The notes under the pieces were generated by a model. The model did not search any database and was not told the DNA's origin. It saw only the letters and a list, made by a program, of their open reading frames with translations. A stretch of DNA of 64,000 bases from Thiothrix litoralis (GTDB taxonomy: Bacteria; Pseudomonadota; Gammaproteobacteria; Thiotrichales; Thiotrichaceae), in NCBI RefSeq assembly GCF_017901135.1, contig NZ_CP072801.1, positions 1,426,001-1,490,000 of the forward strand. Reading direction: 5' to 3'. The translations under genes and the position numbers were made by a program. Shown here piece by piece: positions 21,747 to 31,451 of the stretch; positions within the stretch are counted from its first letter, which is position 1; the number at the start of each line of letters is the position of its first letter.

Positions 21747-22318
21747 TAGGGTAAGTTCGCTTCAATCAATTTCACCAGCTTGTCGCTTTGCGGGGTTACA
21801 AAGCTCGAAAAGCTACCGATCAACTCGCCCTTGGGGTTGAATACGTACTTGTGGAAATTCCACGCCGGGTATTCACCCGCCATGTCGCCCACGGTTTTAT
21901 AAATCGGTGAAGCTTTATCTTTGAGCACTTCAGTTTTCTCGAACATGGGGAATTTCACCCCGTAGGTCAGCTCGCAGAAGTCCTTGATTTCCTTTTCCGT
22001 GCCGGGGTCTTGGCCTGCAAAGTCGTTGGAGGGGAAACCCAACACCACTAAACCACGATCTTTGTAATCGCTGTACAGCTTTTCCAGCCCTTCAAACTGC
22101 GGGGTAAAACCGCATTTGCTGGCCGTGTTCACCATGATCACCACCTTGCCCTTGTACTCCTTGCACAAGTTAACTTCCTTGTCAGACCCTAACGCCCGTA
22201 AGGTAAAGTTCAACGCTGCCGGACAATCATTGTCAGTAGCAGGCCCAGCCACAGGCTCAGCCATCACATTGGTAGCGGCAAAAAAGCTCAATGCCAGCCC
22301 GAAAAATTGCTTAATCAT
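21746..22318 (-). CDS. Exported glutathione peroxidase-family protein
   Basis: 190 residues with a signal peptide (ending NVMA) and a thioredoxin-like fold. The peroxidatic site is NTASKCGFTPQFEGLEKLY, a Cys version in place of selenocysteine. The catalytic Gln lies in FPSNDFAGQDPG and the Trp-Asn in PAWNFHKYV, so the tetrad is complete. It likely reduces peroxides in the periplasm. It precedes and overlaps the TudS-like gene. Confidence 0.9.
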   Translation of the reverse strand: MIKQFFGLALSFFAATNVMAEPVAGPATDNDCPAALNFTLRALGSDKEVNLCKEYKGKVVIMVNTASKCGFTPQFEGLEKLYSDYKDRGLVVLGFPSNDFAGQDPGTEKEIKDFCELTYGVKFPMFEKTEVLKDKASPIYKTVGDMAGEYPAWNFHKYVFNPKGELIGSFSSFVTPQSDKLVKLIEANLP

Positions 22319-22487
22319 GAGGTTTACGATCCTTTGGTGTAGTTAATGCAAGTATTGTCTCACTTTTGTAGCGCTTTGGGTAAATAGCTACAGGCAAATA
22401 AGGGGAAAACAACTTCACGAATAATATTCGCCCTCGGCAAAGCAGCTTTGTATAATCGCCGCTTTGTTATCTGATGTGACCAGCCTG

Positions 22488-23528
22488 ATGGAAAACCGTG
22501 AATTTCTCGCCGAATGGCATTCGCAATGGGGCGTTTTACTTGCCTGGCCCCACCCCGATACCGACTGGGCAGACAATATGGACGCTGCCGAAACCTGTTA
22601 CGCTGAAATCGTCAGCGCCATCAGCCAGCGCGAAAACGTCTTGCTGCTCTGTCATGATGCACAACATCAGGCACACATCGAAAGCGTATTGAGCACCAAA
22701 CACCAAGTGCCGGTGCATATCCATTTCGTGCAGATGCCCTATAACGATACATGGGCGCGGGATTTTGGCTTTATTACCGTCAGGCGCGATGGCAAGCCTT
22801 TGCTGTTGGATTTCACCTTCAACGCTTGGGGCGGGAAATTCGGCGCGGAACTGGATAACGCCGTCAACACACAACTGGCACAACACCCGCTACTCGCAGG
22901 CAATACGCTGGAAACCCGCACGCTGGTTATGGAAGGCGGCAGCCTCGAAACCGATGGGCAAGGCACGTTATTGACCACCGAAATTTGCCTGCTCAACCCC
23001 AACCGCAACCCGACACTTGAGCGTGCCGCGATTGAAACCGAGTTGCGTACAGCGCTAGGGGTGGAACGCATCCTCTGGCTGGCACACGGGCATCTGGAAG
23101 GCGATGACACCGACGCACACATCGACACGCTGGCACGTTTCGCCGACCCGCACAGCATTGTGTACATGAGCGGCAACGACGACACCGACTCGCATTACAA
23201 AGCACTCCAAGCCATGGAAGCGGAACTTAAAGCCTTGCGCCAAACCAATGGCGAACCCTACCGCTTGTTCCCGATTCCGCTACCTGCTGCCATTTGCGAG
23301 GACGGGCGACGCTTGCCCGCCAGTTACGTGAACTTCCTGATCATTAACGGTGCGGTACTGCTGCCAGTGTATGCCGATGAATGTTTTGACCCGGTGGCGA
23401 TTGAGCAAATGCAAGCCGCGTTCCCGCGCCATGACATTATCCCGATTGATTGCCGCGCCTTGATTGCCCAGAACGGCAGTCTCCATTGCGTTACCATGCA
23501 AATTCCCTACGAGGTTGTCACCGTATGA
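22488..23528 (+). CDS. aguA: Agmatine deiminase
   Basis: Converts agmatine to N-carbamoylputrescine; 346 residues of the PPADS/GME fold. Landmarks are QWGVLLAWPHPDTDW near the start, NDTWARDFGF, the EGGSLETDGQGTLLTTE segment, HGHLEGDDTDAHID, and the C-terminal catalytic cysteine in NGSLHCVTMQIP. The ATG at 22488 is preferred over a TTG eight codons earlier. The stop overlaps aguB by ATGA. Confidence 0.94.
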   Translation: MENREFLAEWHSQWGVLLAWPHPDTDWADNMDAAETCYAEIVSAISQRENVLLLCHDAQHQAHIESVLSTKHQVPVHIHFVQMPYNDTWARDFGFITVRRDGKPLLLDFTFNAWGGKFGAELDNAVNTQLAQHPLLAGNTLETRTLVMEGGSLETDGQGTLLTTEICLLNPNRNPTLERAAIETELRTALGVERILWLAHGHLEGDDTDAHIDTLARFADPHSIVYMSGNDDTDSHYKALQAMEAELKALRQTNGEPYRLFPIPLPAAICEDGRRLPASYVNFLIINGAVLLPVYADECFDPVAIEQMQAAFPRHDIIPIDCRALIAQNGSLHCVTMQIPYEVVTV

Positions 23529-24412
23529 GCCGTCACTTGAAAGTTGCCGTTGTCCAGCATAGCAATACAGCGGATTACGCCGCTAATCTCGCCCTCAGCA
23601 TCGCCGGTATTCGCCGTGCCGCCGCCCAAGGCGCACAACTGGTGATGTTGCAAGAATTGCATACCGGCCTGTATTTTTGCCAGATCGAAGACACCGATTT
23701 CTTTGACCTTGCCGAAACCATCCCCGGTGCCAGCACTGATACTTTGGGCAAACTCGCTGCCGAACTAGGTATCGTGATTGTTTGTTCCCTGTTTGAAAAA
23801 CGCGCTACCGGGCTGTATCACAATACTGCTGTGGTGCTGGATACTGATGGCAGTATCGCCGGTAAATACCGCAAAATGCACATCCCCGACGACCCTGGCT
23901 ATTACGAAAAGTTTTACTTCACCCCCGGCGACCTCGGTTTTACCCCGATCAAAACTAGCTTGGCAACCCTCGGCGTGCTGGTGTGTTGGGATCAGTGGTA
24001 TCCCGAAGCGGCACGGCTGATGGCGTTGGCAGGTGCTGAATTACTGCTATACCCCACCGCGATTGGCTGGAACCCGCAGGATACGCCGGAAGAACAAGCC
24101 CGCCAGCGTGAAGCGTGGATCACCATCCAACGTTCCCACGCGGTTGCCAATAACATTCCGGTATTGAGCGCTAACCGCATCGGTTTTGAAGGCGACCCCA
24201 GCGGGCAAACCGCCGGAAGCCAGTTTTGGGGTTCCAGCATGATCGTAGGCTGGCAAGGCGAATTACTGGCACAAGCCGACACCAACAGCAGCACCGAACT
24301 GGTCGTGGAACTGGACCTGGATCGTACCGAACAAGTACGGCGCTGGTGGCCTTACCTGCGCGACCGCCGCATTGATGCCTATGAAGATTTGGTAAAACGC
24401 TACCGCGATTAA
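23525..24412 (+). CDS. aguB: N-carbamoylputrescine amidohydrolase
   Basis: Nitrilase-superfamily enzyme that hydrolyses N-carbamoylputrescine to putrescine, completing the agmatine route started by AguA; 295 residues. The Glu-Lys-Cys triad is seen in LQELHTGLYF, KYRKMHIPDD and GVLVCWDQWYPEAARL. The ATG at 23525 overlaps the aguA stop; upstream in-frame codons belong to aguA sequence. Confidence 0.94.
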   Translation: MSRHLKVAVVQHSNTADYAANLALSIAGIRRAAAQGAQLVMLQELHTGLYFCQIEDTDFFDLAETIPGASTDTLGKLAAELGIVIVCSLFEKRATGLYHNTAVVLDTDGSIAGKYRKMHIPDDPGYYEKFYFTPGDLGFTPIKTSLATLGVLVCWDQWYPEAARLMALAGAELLLYPTAIGWNPQDTPEEQARQREAWITIQRSHAVANNIPVLSANRIGFEGDPSGQTAGSQFWGSSMIVGWQGELLAQADTNSSTELVVELDLDRTEQVRRWWPYLRDRRIDAYEDLVKRYRD

Positions 24413-24556
24413 GCACTTATACACAAATTTTTTGACATAATGCAAACTTTCCCTTAAAAGTGTGAACCTGCTCACAGCATAAATCGACTAATAAGCATAA
24501 AAATACGATCTATGACTATTGACAGATTCGTACAATAAACTGAAAGGGGAAATGCT

Positions 24557-24850
24557 ATGTTCAGTCAAAGATACAGTGCCAGTGCATTACTGGTTGCCTT
24601 GTCACTCATGACAGCACCGGTTAATGCTCAATGGAAACCACATCCGGCTGTCTATGCAGGCAGCTCATTTATTGGACATTCAGAAGCACAGGGGATCGAG
24701 ACGAGCCTACCATCACCCTATGCGCAATTACAGCAACTGCTGGGTCACAAGCTCTACGGGTATTTGCTGCAAAACGATGAGTTCATCGTGCTTCAGGATC
24801 TGGTGATCACCCATCTGGAAAAGCAATACGCGATCTACTCATCAAAATAA
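24557..24850 (+). CDS. Small exported protein, unknown function
   Basis: 97 residues with a probable signal peptide (MFSQRYSASALLVALSLMTAPVNA). The mature part has no recognised motif. GAAAGGGG lies nine bases before the ATG, supporting translation. It stands alone between aguB and a convergent aminotransferase gene. Confidence 0.55.
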   Translation: MFSQRYSASALLVALSLMTAPVNAQWKPHPAVYAGSSFIGHSEAQGIETSLPSPYAQLQQLLGHKLYGYLLQNDEFIVLQDLVITHLEKQYAIYSSK

Positions 24851-24887
24851 TGAGGACGTGCCTGAACACGCCCCCATGCTACCCGAC

Positions 24888-26063
24888 TTAGACTGAGGCT
24901 ATCCGCCCCAGCGCATCTTCGAGATTTGCCATACTGGTGGCGAAAGAAATGCGGATGTGCCCTTCCAAGCCAAACGCGGAGCCAGGCACAACGGCCACGC
25001 CGGTTTTGTCCAGCAGGTAGCTAGCAAGCGCTGCGTCATTTTCCAGCCCTAGACGCTTGATCATGCCTTCCACATTCGGAAAGCTGTAGAACGTACCATC
25101 GGCGGGCAAACATTCCACGCCCTCCATCGCATTGAAGGCAGCCAGCACAAAAGCATGGCGCAGCTCAAACGCACTGATCATGGTCTGGATAAAACCTTGA
25201 TCGCCATCCAGCGCCACGGCCGCCGCGTATTGCGAAATGGAGCTGGGGTTGGAAGTGCTTTGCGACTGGATGATGGTCATTGCCTGAATCAGCTTTTCCG
25301 GGCCACCAGCATAACCGATACGCCAGCCCGTCATGGAATAAGCTTTGGAAACCCCATTCAGCACAATGGTGCGCTCATACAGATCCGGGCAAGCATCCAG
25401 AATATTGACAAACTGTCTACCGCCGAACAGCACATGCTCGTACATATCATCGGTAGCAACCAGTACTTGTGGATGGCGGCGCAATACTTCACCCAACGCT
25501 GCCAATTCATCCCGCGTGTAAGCAACACCCGTCGGGTTGGAGGGGCTATTGATAACCAGCAAGCGGGTTTTGGGGGTAATCGCTGCTTCCAACAGGGCTG
25601 CGGAAAGCTTGAAGTGTTCGGTTTGACCAGCAGCCACAATCACCGGAGTCGCATCTGCCAGCAACACCATATCGGGATAAGATACCCAATACGGCGCGGG
25701 AATGATCACTTCATCGCCCGCATTCAGCATCGCTTGGCACAGGTTATAAAAACTCTGCTTACCACCACACGATACCAGAATCTGTTGCGGGGTGAAGTCC
25801 AGCCCGTTGTCACGTTTGAATTTACGGATAATGGCTTGTTTGAGTGTCGGTGTACCACCCACTGCCGTATAACGGGTGACACCTGTCTGGATCGCTTGGA
25901 TACCCGCTTGCCTGATGTGTTCAGGCGTATCAAAGTCAGGCTCTCCCACCCCTAAATCAATGATGTCGCGGCCTGATGCTTTGAGTTGAGCCGCTAATGC
26001 CGTGATGGCAAGAGTAGGCGAAGGCTTGACGCGCCCAACGCGCTGTGAAAGTTGTATATCCAC
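24888..26063 (-). CDS. Pyridoxal-phosphate aminotransferase, aspartate aminotransferase family I
   Basis: About 391 residues, fold type I. The conserved N-terminus is DIQLSQRVGRVKPSPTLAIT, then GEPDFDTPEHI, the NSPSNPTGVAY block and the PLP lysine in NGVSKAYSMTGWRIGYAGG. Arg in HIRISFATS binds the substrate carboxylate. The best start is GTG at 26063; a TTG three codons upstream is possible. The class is usually aspartate/prephenate aminotransferase (AspC/AatA-like), and exact specificity is not certain. Confidence 0.88.
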   Translation of the reverse strand: MDIQLSQRVGRVKPSPTLAITALAAQLKASGRDIIDLGVGEPDFDTPEHIRQAGIQAIQTGVTRYTAVGGTPTLKQAIIRKFKRDNGLDFTPQQILVSCGGKQSFYNLCQAMLNAGDEVIIPAPYWVSYPDMVLLADATPVIVAAGQTEHFKLSAALLEAAITPKTRLLVINSPSNPTGVAYTRDELAALGEVLRRHPQVLVATDDMYEHVLFGGRQFVNILDACPDLYERTIVLNGVSKAYSMTGWRIGYAGGPEKLIQAMTIIQSQSTSNPSSISQYAAAVALDGDQGFIQTMISAFELRHAFVLAAFNAMEGVECLPADGTFYSFPNVEGMIKRLGLENDAALASYLLDKTGVAVVPGSAFGLEGHIRISFATSMANLEDALGRIASV

Positions 26064-26161
26064 TGAAACCAACCGTATTTTTACGTGTTATCCATAAACC
26101 CGGCAAGCCTTCTTGGTTGCCGTACCTGTGCACCTTTTCTGGAGTGATTAATGTTACTGCA

Positions 26162-27343
26162 TTATAAACGTGCCAGCAATTCAGGATCGGGATAGCCATC
26201 CACCGGCAAACCCAGTTTTTGCTGCATCTGGCGGACTGCCTCACGGGTTTCTTCCCCAATAATGCCGTCAACTTTGGAAATACCCAGCCCCTGCGCCTGT
26301 AACTTGGCTTGCACTTGTTTGGTTTGCGCTACCGATAACACCGGCACGGGTGCATTGCCTTTACGCATGGCTCCAGCCCCGGCGAGGCGGGTAGCAAAAT
26401 AGGCGGCAGTAGCCGAATAAACCGTGGAGTCATTCCACGCCAAAAAGACATCAAAGTTTGGATAGGTGAGGAAAGCGGGGCCATTCCTACCCATCGGCAA
26501 CAACAAGGCCGCCGATCCGCTGCCACTGAGTGGGCTACCGTCAGCATCGCGGACACCTTGACTCGCCCATTCTTCCACCGCTAATTTGTTGCCGGGGCGA
26601 GCCTGTGACCAGTCCATCTTCGCGGGCACTTTGACTTCTTGCAGCCACGGCTCGCCTGAGCGCCAACCACTGGATTTCAGCATATTCGCCCCGGAAGCCA
26701 GCGCATCGGCACTGGAATGGATTAATTCACGATGCCCATTGCCGTCAAAATCCACCGCGTAACGGTCGTAACTGGAAGCCATAAACTGTAACTGCCCGAT
26801 TTCACCCGCCCACGCCCCACGCATCGCGGCGGGTTTCAGGTCACCTTTTTGCACCAATTGCAGCGCCCCCAACAATTCAGGGCGGAATTGTTCTGGCCGA
26901 CGACAATCATGCGCCAAGGTTAACAAAGAACGTAGCGTCGAAAAGTCGCCAGTTACCGCACCAAAGTCAGTTTCTAACCCCCACAATGCCGTCAGAACCG
27001 GCGCGGGCACACCGTAACGCTGCTCAATCCGCTGGAACAGGGATGCCTGCTTTTTTAGCTGCGCCCTGCCCTGTGTCAGCCGGTTCGCGCTCACTTTCTT
27101 GTTGGCAAACGTCAGGAAATCTTGCGCAAATACTTGCTGGGAACGGTCACGCTTAATCACGCTGGGGTCAGGCTTCAGACCAGCCAAGGTACTCTCCAGC
27201 ACATCAGGCTTCACGCCTGCGGCAACAGCTTCGGCCTTGAGACCCTGCAACCAGTCATTGAAGTTGGGAGGCGTACACTCCGCTTGCGCAAGCGAACCAG
27301 AGAACAGGCTAACACCTAAAAAAACCACTTTCAGATAATGCAT
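26162..27343 (-). CDS. mltB: Lytic murein transglycosylase B with peptidoglycan-binding domain
   Basis: 393 residues with a signal peptide (ends SLAQAE). The SLT_2/MltB catalytic domain (about 25-320) has the catalytic Glu context VLTALWGLETDFGAVTGDF and the GEIGQLQFMASSYDRYAVDFDGNG block. A C-terminal PG_binding_1 domain (about 330-393; GLGISKVDGIIGEETREAVRQMQ) is typical of the MltB subgroup with a peptidoglycan-binding tail. It cleaves peptidoglycan to 1,6-anhydro products. No lipobox Cys is seen, so it is probably soluble periplasmic. Confidence 0.9.
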   Translation of the reverse strand: MHYLKVVFLGVSLFSGSLAQAECTPPNFNDWLQGLKAEAVAAGVKPDVLESTLAGLKPDPSVIKRDRSQQVFAQDFLTFANKKVSANRLTQGRAQLKKQASLFQRIEQRYGVPAPVLTALWGLETDFGAVTGDFSTLRSLLTLAHDCRRPEQFRPELLGALQLVQKGDLKPAAMRGAWAGEIGQLQFMASSYDRYAVDFDGNGHRELIHSSADALASGANMLKSSGWRSGEPWLQEVKVPAKMDWSQARPGNKLAVEEWASQGVRDADGSPLSGSGSAALLLPMGRNGPAFLTYPNFDVFLAWNDSTVYSATAAYFATRLAGAGAMRKGNAPVPVLSVAQTKQVQAKLQAQGLGISKVDGIIGEETREAVRQMQQKLGLPVDGYPDPELLARL

Positions 27344-27474
27344 GATGCTATTGATTTCCCGTTAAAGCCGATCATGCCGGGCATTATAACGTTTTTATGC
27401 TGATTGTATTAAACAAGTGCTGGAAGCAGCCCGCAGAGTTGTGTAAGATTGCACCCCTACGCTAGTCCTCCCTT

Positions 27475-27561
27475 GCCCGGATGGCGAAATTGGTAGACGC
27501 AAGGGACTTAAAATCCCTCGGTGGCGACACCGTGCCGGTTCGAGTCCGGCTCCGGGCACCA
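27475..27561 (+). tRNA. tRNA-Leu (anticodon TAA)
   Basis: An 87-base class II tRNA including an encoded 3' CCA. The acceptor GCCCGGA pairs with TCCGGGC. The anticodon stem AGGGA/TCCCT encloses loop CTTAAAA with anticodon TAA at 27509-27511, there is a long variable arm, and the T-loop is GGTTCGAGTCC. Reads UUA (and UUG by wobble). Confidence 0.96.
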
Positions 27562-27790
27562 TATTATCTTAATAATATCAACAAGTTAAATTACCGATTG
27601 CATTTGTCGAGTATTTCTCGCTTTTTCCTAAATCCAAATTTAGAATCCTTTTGCGCATACTGTAACTGTCTGTTAATTAATATGTTTCATCTAAATTCAT
27701 TTTCCTAAAGTAACTCAACAATGATGACCTCTCCCCCCAAAAACCAAGCATGGCGTTAGGCAGCAGCCTTACTGAACTGCTGTTTTAACC
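27562..27790. other. Non-coding stretch after tRNA-Leu
   Basis: About 230 AT-rich bases with no convincing gene, terminator or repeat. It leads into degenerate transposase sequence. Confidence 0.5.
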
Positions 27791-27794
27791 CCTT

Positions 27795-28250
27795 GATTAT
27801 GATTATTTTCCCACTGTTAGCGGTTCATGTTCGCCCTTCACCCTCCTCATCGCTGTTGACGGCCTCCCGAATTTGCCACCAGAAGGCTTTGGGGGAGAAC
27901 GCATTCATTGCCGTGCCAACAAAGGAGCCAAAATTTGGCACACGGTGTTCTCGGAAGGCAATTCATGGAAATGGGTGCGCAAGTACAAGACCTGCTGCTT
28001 CTAAAGCCCCTCGTGGTACTGGAGGGAAAACAGTTGCAGCAACCGCGTGGCGACGCAGGCACACAGCACAAAGGTTTCCATCGCCTGCCAGCAAGCGACC
28101 ACCGTTGGCAGGTGCTGTGGTTTGGGGAATTTGAGACGCTGGTTGGTTCCGATACCAAGTCAGGCGATCTGCTTCGTCAATCCAGCGCAATGTGCCGTCG
28201 GCATCCACACCACCCAAAATCTTGTGAGTCAGGCTTTCTGAACACTTGGG
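27795..28250 (-). pseudogene. Degenerate transposase C-terminal remnant
   Basis: Read on the minus strand, protein-like stretches such as WQAMETFVLCACVATRLL, then LRTHFHELPSENTVCQIL and later AFSPKAFWWQIREAV occur in shifting frames. A TAG interrupts right after YHEGL. The look is of the end of a DDE transposase, but the family is not identified. A further decayed stretch up to about 28490 (for example LGLEVDIAVKHKTADSEI, after an internal stop) may belong to the same or another dead gene. Confidence 0.4.
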
Positions 28251-28498
28251 TGTTGTTTTCCAAAAAGGCAGATTCTATCTCGCTGTCGGCAGTTTTATGC
28301 TTTACCGCAATATCGACCTCCAGTCCCAGTGCCTTGAACTAGGCAATGACTGCTTTGAAATACGGTTGTGTAAATCGCCAGATAACACGGCAGCTTTTCT
28401 TGTGAGATGTCTCGGTGCGGGCGTAACCATCGGTGTACACCAGCGCGTGCCTGCTGCCATTAGCCTAGCCAGTTTACGCGCCAGCCAGATAGGAATTC

Positions 28499-28732
28499 TT
28501 ACGGAGTGGAGGCTATTTCGCGGCGATGTTTGACCTTTTTCACCAGCTTACGGGCAATGTAGGCGGCAAATTCGTCTACATTGTCGTAGTCTTGCTCGAT
28601 AACGAAATCGCTTAATTCGTTCATCAGGAACACCGTCCGCGCTACTTCCGTCAGTTTGCGTCCGCAGGTCAAACAACGCTCGCTGTCATCGCGGCAAGCA
28701 TCTTTGCCTTTGCAATGGTTGAACTGACGCAC
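28499..28732 (-). CDS. Small Cys4 protein in the draT/SIR2 neighbourhood
   Basis: 77 residues with a GTG start three bases after the SIR2-like stop. The N-terminal 25 residues hold four cysteines spaced C-x5-C-x6-C-x2-C (within NHCKGKDACRDD and ERCLTCGRK), consistent with a zinc or Fe-S knuckle. A helical acidic part (LSDFVIEQDYDNVDEFAAYI) and a basic tail follow. No family is recognised. The close spacing to the SIR2-like gene indicates one operon and a shared job, possibly in nitrogenase control because draT and nifH lie upstream. Confidence 0.65.
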   Translation of the reverse strand: MRQFNHCKGKDACRDDSERCLTCGRKLTEVARTVFLMNELSDFVIEQDYDNVDEFAAYIARKLVKKVKHRREIASTP

Positions 28733-28734
28733 CT

Positions 28735-29595
28735 TTAAGCCGCCTTTGCCGCTGCGAAACCCGCCGCTGCCAGCAAATCACCCACATCCGCCGCGATAAT
28801 CTCGATCCCCTGACGGGCGCAGAAACGCACTTCCTTGTCGGTCGGTTGCGGAATCAATGCCCAGCCTTTGGGTTCAGCCGAGGCGTAGGTAATATCCGAC
28901 ATCACCATGCGGTCGGTGTCGCGTTGCAAGCGCATCCCGATGAACAAATATTGCTTACCTTTGCGGTATTCCTTGAGGAAATCGGGAATCGCAAACCCGC
29001 CCATCAACTCGGTGATGTAGTCCACGTAGTCTGCGTCGGAGGCAATGTAATTCGCATCCGGGCGCGGGCTGCCCATTGGTTTGAACAGGATTGGCAACGC
29101 GGGATTCACCTCTTCTTGCGTAATCTCGCGGTAGCCGCCGCTGCCCACGTATTCGTTCAGCACGAAACGGTAATTCGTCCCCGAAATCCGTGCGGTTCCC
29201 CGGATCAGCGTGTGCGGCTGGTCGGCGTAAGTATCCTGCAACTGAGTATCGCGGTTGGTGTCGATCACATAATGCGGTTCGATGCTTGCAAGCCAATCGT
29301 GCAACGGGGCGCGTGTCCACTTGCGCTTGCCGTAGGTGTCTTCGAGGAAGTTGTGGACGGCTTTGCGCCCGCGCTTCAGCTCCACATCCATCGCCGCGCG
29401 TGGAAATTCCCACATCAGGCGTTGCGACATGGGCTTGCCGCCGTTCATGGCAAGGATCAGGCTGTCGCTGTCGGCAGGTATGGCAACGCCGCTCAGTTTA
29501 TCGACCGAACCTTGCAGCGCACCTGCACCGAGGTAGGGCACGATGGTGTTGTTGGCGACCCCGGCGAGCAGGGTTTGAAGAGTGGTGTTTGGCAT
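28735..29595 (-). CDS. SIR2-like (SIR2_2) domain protein, possibly lacking the catalytic His
   Basis: 286 residues. SIR2_2-type landmarks are a glycine motif (IVPYLGAGAL, near residue 20), HYVIDTNRDTQLQ (near 110), a PILFKPMGSPRPDANY segment, SDADYVDYITELM and QYLFIGMRLQRDTD near 240. In active SIR2 proteins the LHG motif gives the catalytic His; here the matching place reads KPMGS, so NAD hydrolysis or deacylation may be lost and NAD binding kept. This is judged by eye, without an alignment. The ATG at 29595 has AAGGAA upstream; a longer reading to 29679 is unlikely. It is followed by the Cys4 protein. draT lies further upstream on the same strand beyond the RAYT/REP locus. Confidence 0.75.
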   Translation of the reverse strand: MPNTTLQTLLAGVANNTIVPYLGAGALQGSVDKLSGVAIPADSDSLILAMNGGKPMSQRLMWEFPRAAMDVELKRGRKAVHNFLEDTYGKRKWTRAPLHDWLASIEPHYVIDTNRDTQLQDTYADQPHTLIRGTARISGTNYRFVLNEYVGSGGYREITQEEVNPALPILFKPMGSPRPDANYIASDADYVDYITELMGGFAIPDFLKEYRKGKQYLFIGMRLQRDTDRMVMSDITYASAEPKGWALIPQPTDKEVRFCARQGIEIIAADVGDLLAAAGFAAAKAA

Positions 29596-29708
29596 GGGTG
29601 TTCCTTGGGTATTGCAATACATGGGGGATGTAATGCAATTTTGAGACCACTTATTTTTACTCTTATATATCAAAACCATAAAAATAAAATTGTCACATTA
29701 CCAACAAC

Positions 29709-29739
29709 GTAGGGTGGGTGGAGCGTAGCGATACCCACC
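29709..29739. repeat. REP element 1 (left, outer) of the RAYT locus
   Basis: 31 bases starting GTAGGGTGGGTGGAGC and ending GATACCCACC. GGGTGGGT...ACCCAC arms form a hairpin. It is inverted relative to the element at 29780. Confidence 0.85.
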
Positions 29740-29779
29740 ATCTTCAAAATACCATTCGTTAAATTGCGTGGAAAAAGAC

Positions 29780-29812
29780 GGTGGGTATCGCGTTCCGCTC
29801 CACCCACCCTAC
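29780..29812. repeat. REP element 2 (left, inner)
   Basis: 33 bases starting GGTGGGTATCGC and ending CCACCCACCCTAC, the inverted partner of element 1. Together they form a BIME-like pair upstream of the RAYT gene. Confidence 0.85.
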
Positions 29813-30299
29813 CATTCATCTCCGAAAATGGAGCGAGGAAATTAAACGGCTTAGATTGTGGCGTTTCATTGTCACAGATAACACCTATGCCCAATTACCG
29901 CCGTCATTTCGTCAAAGGTGGATGTTATTTTTTCACCGTAACGCTTGCCGATAGACGCTTATCGCTTTTAACCGAGTATGTTGACCTGTTGAGAAAAAGT
30001 TTCCAATACACCCAGCAGCGGCATCCGTTCCACATCAATGCGATTGTGGTTCTCCCCGAACATTTACATTGCATCTGGACATTGCCAGAAAACGACCACG
30101 ATTACTCGACCCGTTGGCGGCTTATCAAGACCATGTTTTCACGAGGGATTCCGTTCATCAGTCGTGCGCGAGATACCCCTGCCTTTAGGCATGGGTAGGG
30201 ATAGCGCGTCGGCGACAGCCGACCCTCTTCTCGCTCCTCCGTTTGGTTTGCTATCTTCGGTTGTTGACTCTTCACGAAATATACGATATTTTGTGAATA

Positions 30300-31451
30300 A
30301 TGAAAACTAAACGCGCCTACCAATTCCGATTCTACCCAGACCCACAACAAGAAACGTTGCTGGCTCAGACGTTCGGTTGTGTGCGCTACGTTTACAACAG
30401 CATCTTGCGTTACCGCACGGATGCCTACTATCAGGCTCAGGAAAAAGTTGGGTACACGAAAGCGAGTTCCCAACTGACTGCCATCAAAAAACTGCCTGAA
30501 GCTACTTTCCTGAACGACGTTTCCAGTGTTCCGCTGCAACAATGCTTGAGGAATCAGCAAACGGCGTTCAAAAACTTCTTTGAAGGTCGGGCAAAATACC
30601 CTGTCTTCAAATCTAAAAAGCACCGCCAATCGGCTGAATTCACGTACCGCGCGTTCAGCTACCGTGACGGTGAATTGAAACTGGCGAAGTGCGATAAACC
30701 GCTGAATATCAAGTGGAGTCAGGCACTTCCGGCTGACCCCACCACGGTTACTGTTTCCAAAGATCAGGCCGGACGCTATTTTGTGTCTTGCTTGTGTGAA
30801 TTTGAACCCACGCTGTTGCCCGTCACCGATAAAAAGGCAGGCATTGACGTGGGCATCAAGGATTTGTTCGTCACTAGCGACGGCTTCAAGTCCGGCAATC
30901 CCCTCCACACCGCCCAACACGCGGTTAAACTTGCGAAGTACCAACGCCGTCTTGCCAAGAAGACACTCGGCAGCAAGAACAGGTTGAAAGCTAAACGCAA
31001 GGTTGCCCGTGTTCACGCGAAAATCTCCGATTGCCGTTCGGACAATTTGCACAAGTTGTCCCGCAGATTAGTTAACGAGAACCAAGTTATCTGTGCTGAA
31101 AACCTCGCCGTGAAGAACATGATGAAGAACCCGAAACTAGCCAAACACATTGCTGATGCAAGCTGGGGCGAATTTACCCGACAGCTTGAATACAAGTCTG
31201 GTTGGTCTGGCAGGACATACGTTGAGATCGGGCGGTTTTTCCCGTCCACTAAACGCTGTTCCTGCTGTGGGTTCGTGAAAGAAAACATGCCGCTGGACGT
31301 GCGGTCGTGGGAGTGCCCCGAATGCGGCACAACCCACGACCGTGACGTGAATGCAGCACGTAACATTTTAGCCGCCGGGCTGGCGGTGTTAGCCTTTGGA
31401 GAGAATGTTAGTGGCGATGGCATTTCGGTGTCGTCGTCCTGTTCTCGGTGA
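30300..31451 (+). CDS. tnpB: RNA-guided endonuclease TnpB
   Basis: 383 residues. The N-terminal domain (KRAYQFRFYPDPQQETLL) is followed by the three RuvC acidic sites: Asp in KAGIDVGIKDLF, Glu in VICAENLAVKNM and Asp in HDRDVNAARNI. The zinc finger CSCCG...CPECG sits between the last two. All are intact, so the nuclease should be active. TnpB uses an omega RNA derived from the element right end to cut the empty donor or target site and so maintain the element. It starts from an ATG in a short AT-rich leader. Confidence 0.92.
   Translation: MKTKRAYQFRFYPDPQQETLLAQTFGCVRYVYNSILRYRTDAYYQAQEKVGYTKASSQLTAIKKLPEATFLNDVSSVPLQQCLRNQQTAFKNFFEGRAKYPVFKSKKHRQSAEFTYRAFSYRDGELKLAKCDKPLNIKWSQALPADPTTVTVSKDQAGRYFVSCLCEFEPTLLPVTDKKAGIDVGIKDLFVTSDGFKSGNPLHTAQHAVKLAKYQRRLAKKTLGSKNRLKAKRKVARVHAKISDCRSDNLHKLSRRLVNENQVICAENLAVKNMMKNPKLAKHIADASWGEFTRQLEYKSGWSGRTYVEIGRFFPSTKRCSCCGFVKENMPLDVRSWECPECGTTHDRDVNAARNILAAGLAVLAFGENVSGDGISVSSSCSR

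Noticed and set aside
28846-29712. 288-residue open frame opposite the SIR2-like gene
   Set aside because: Composition of an antisense shadow and no recognisable domain; the minus-strand frame has SIR2 motifs and a ribosome-binding site.
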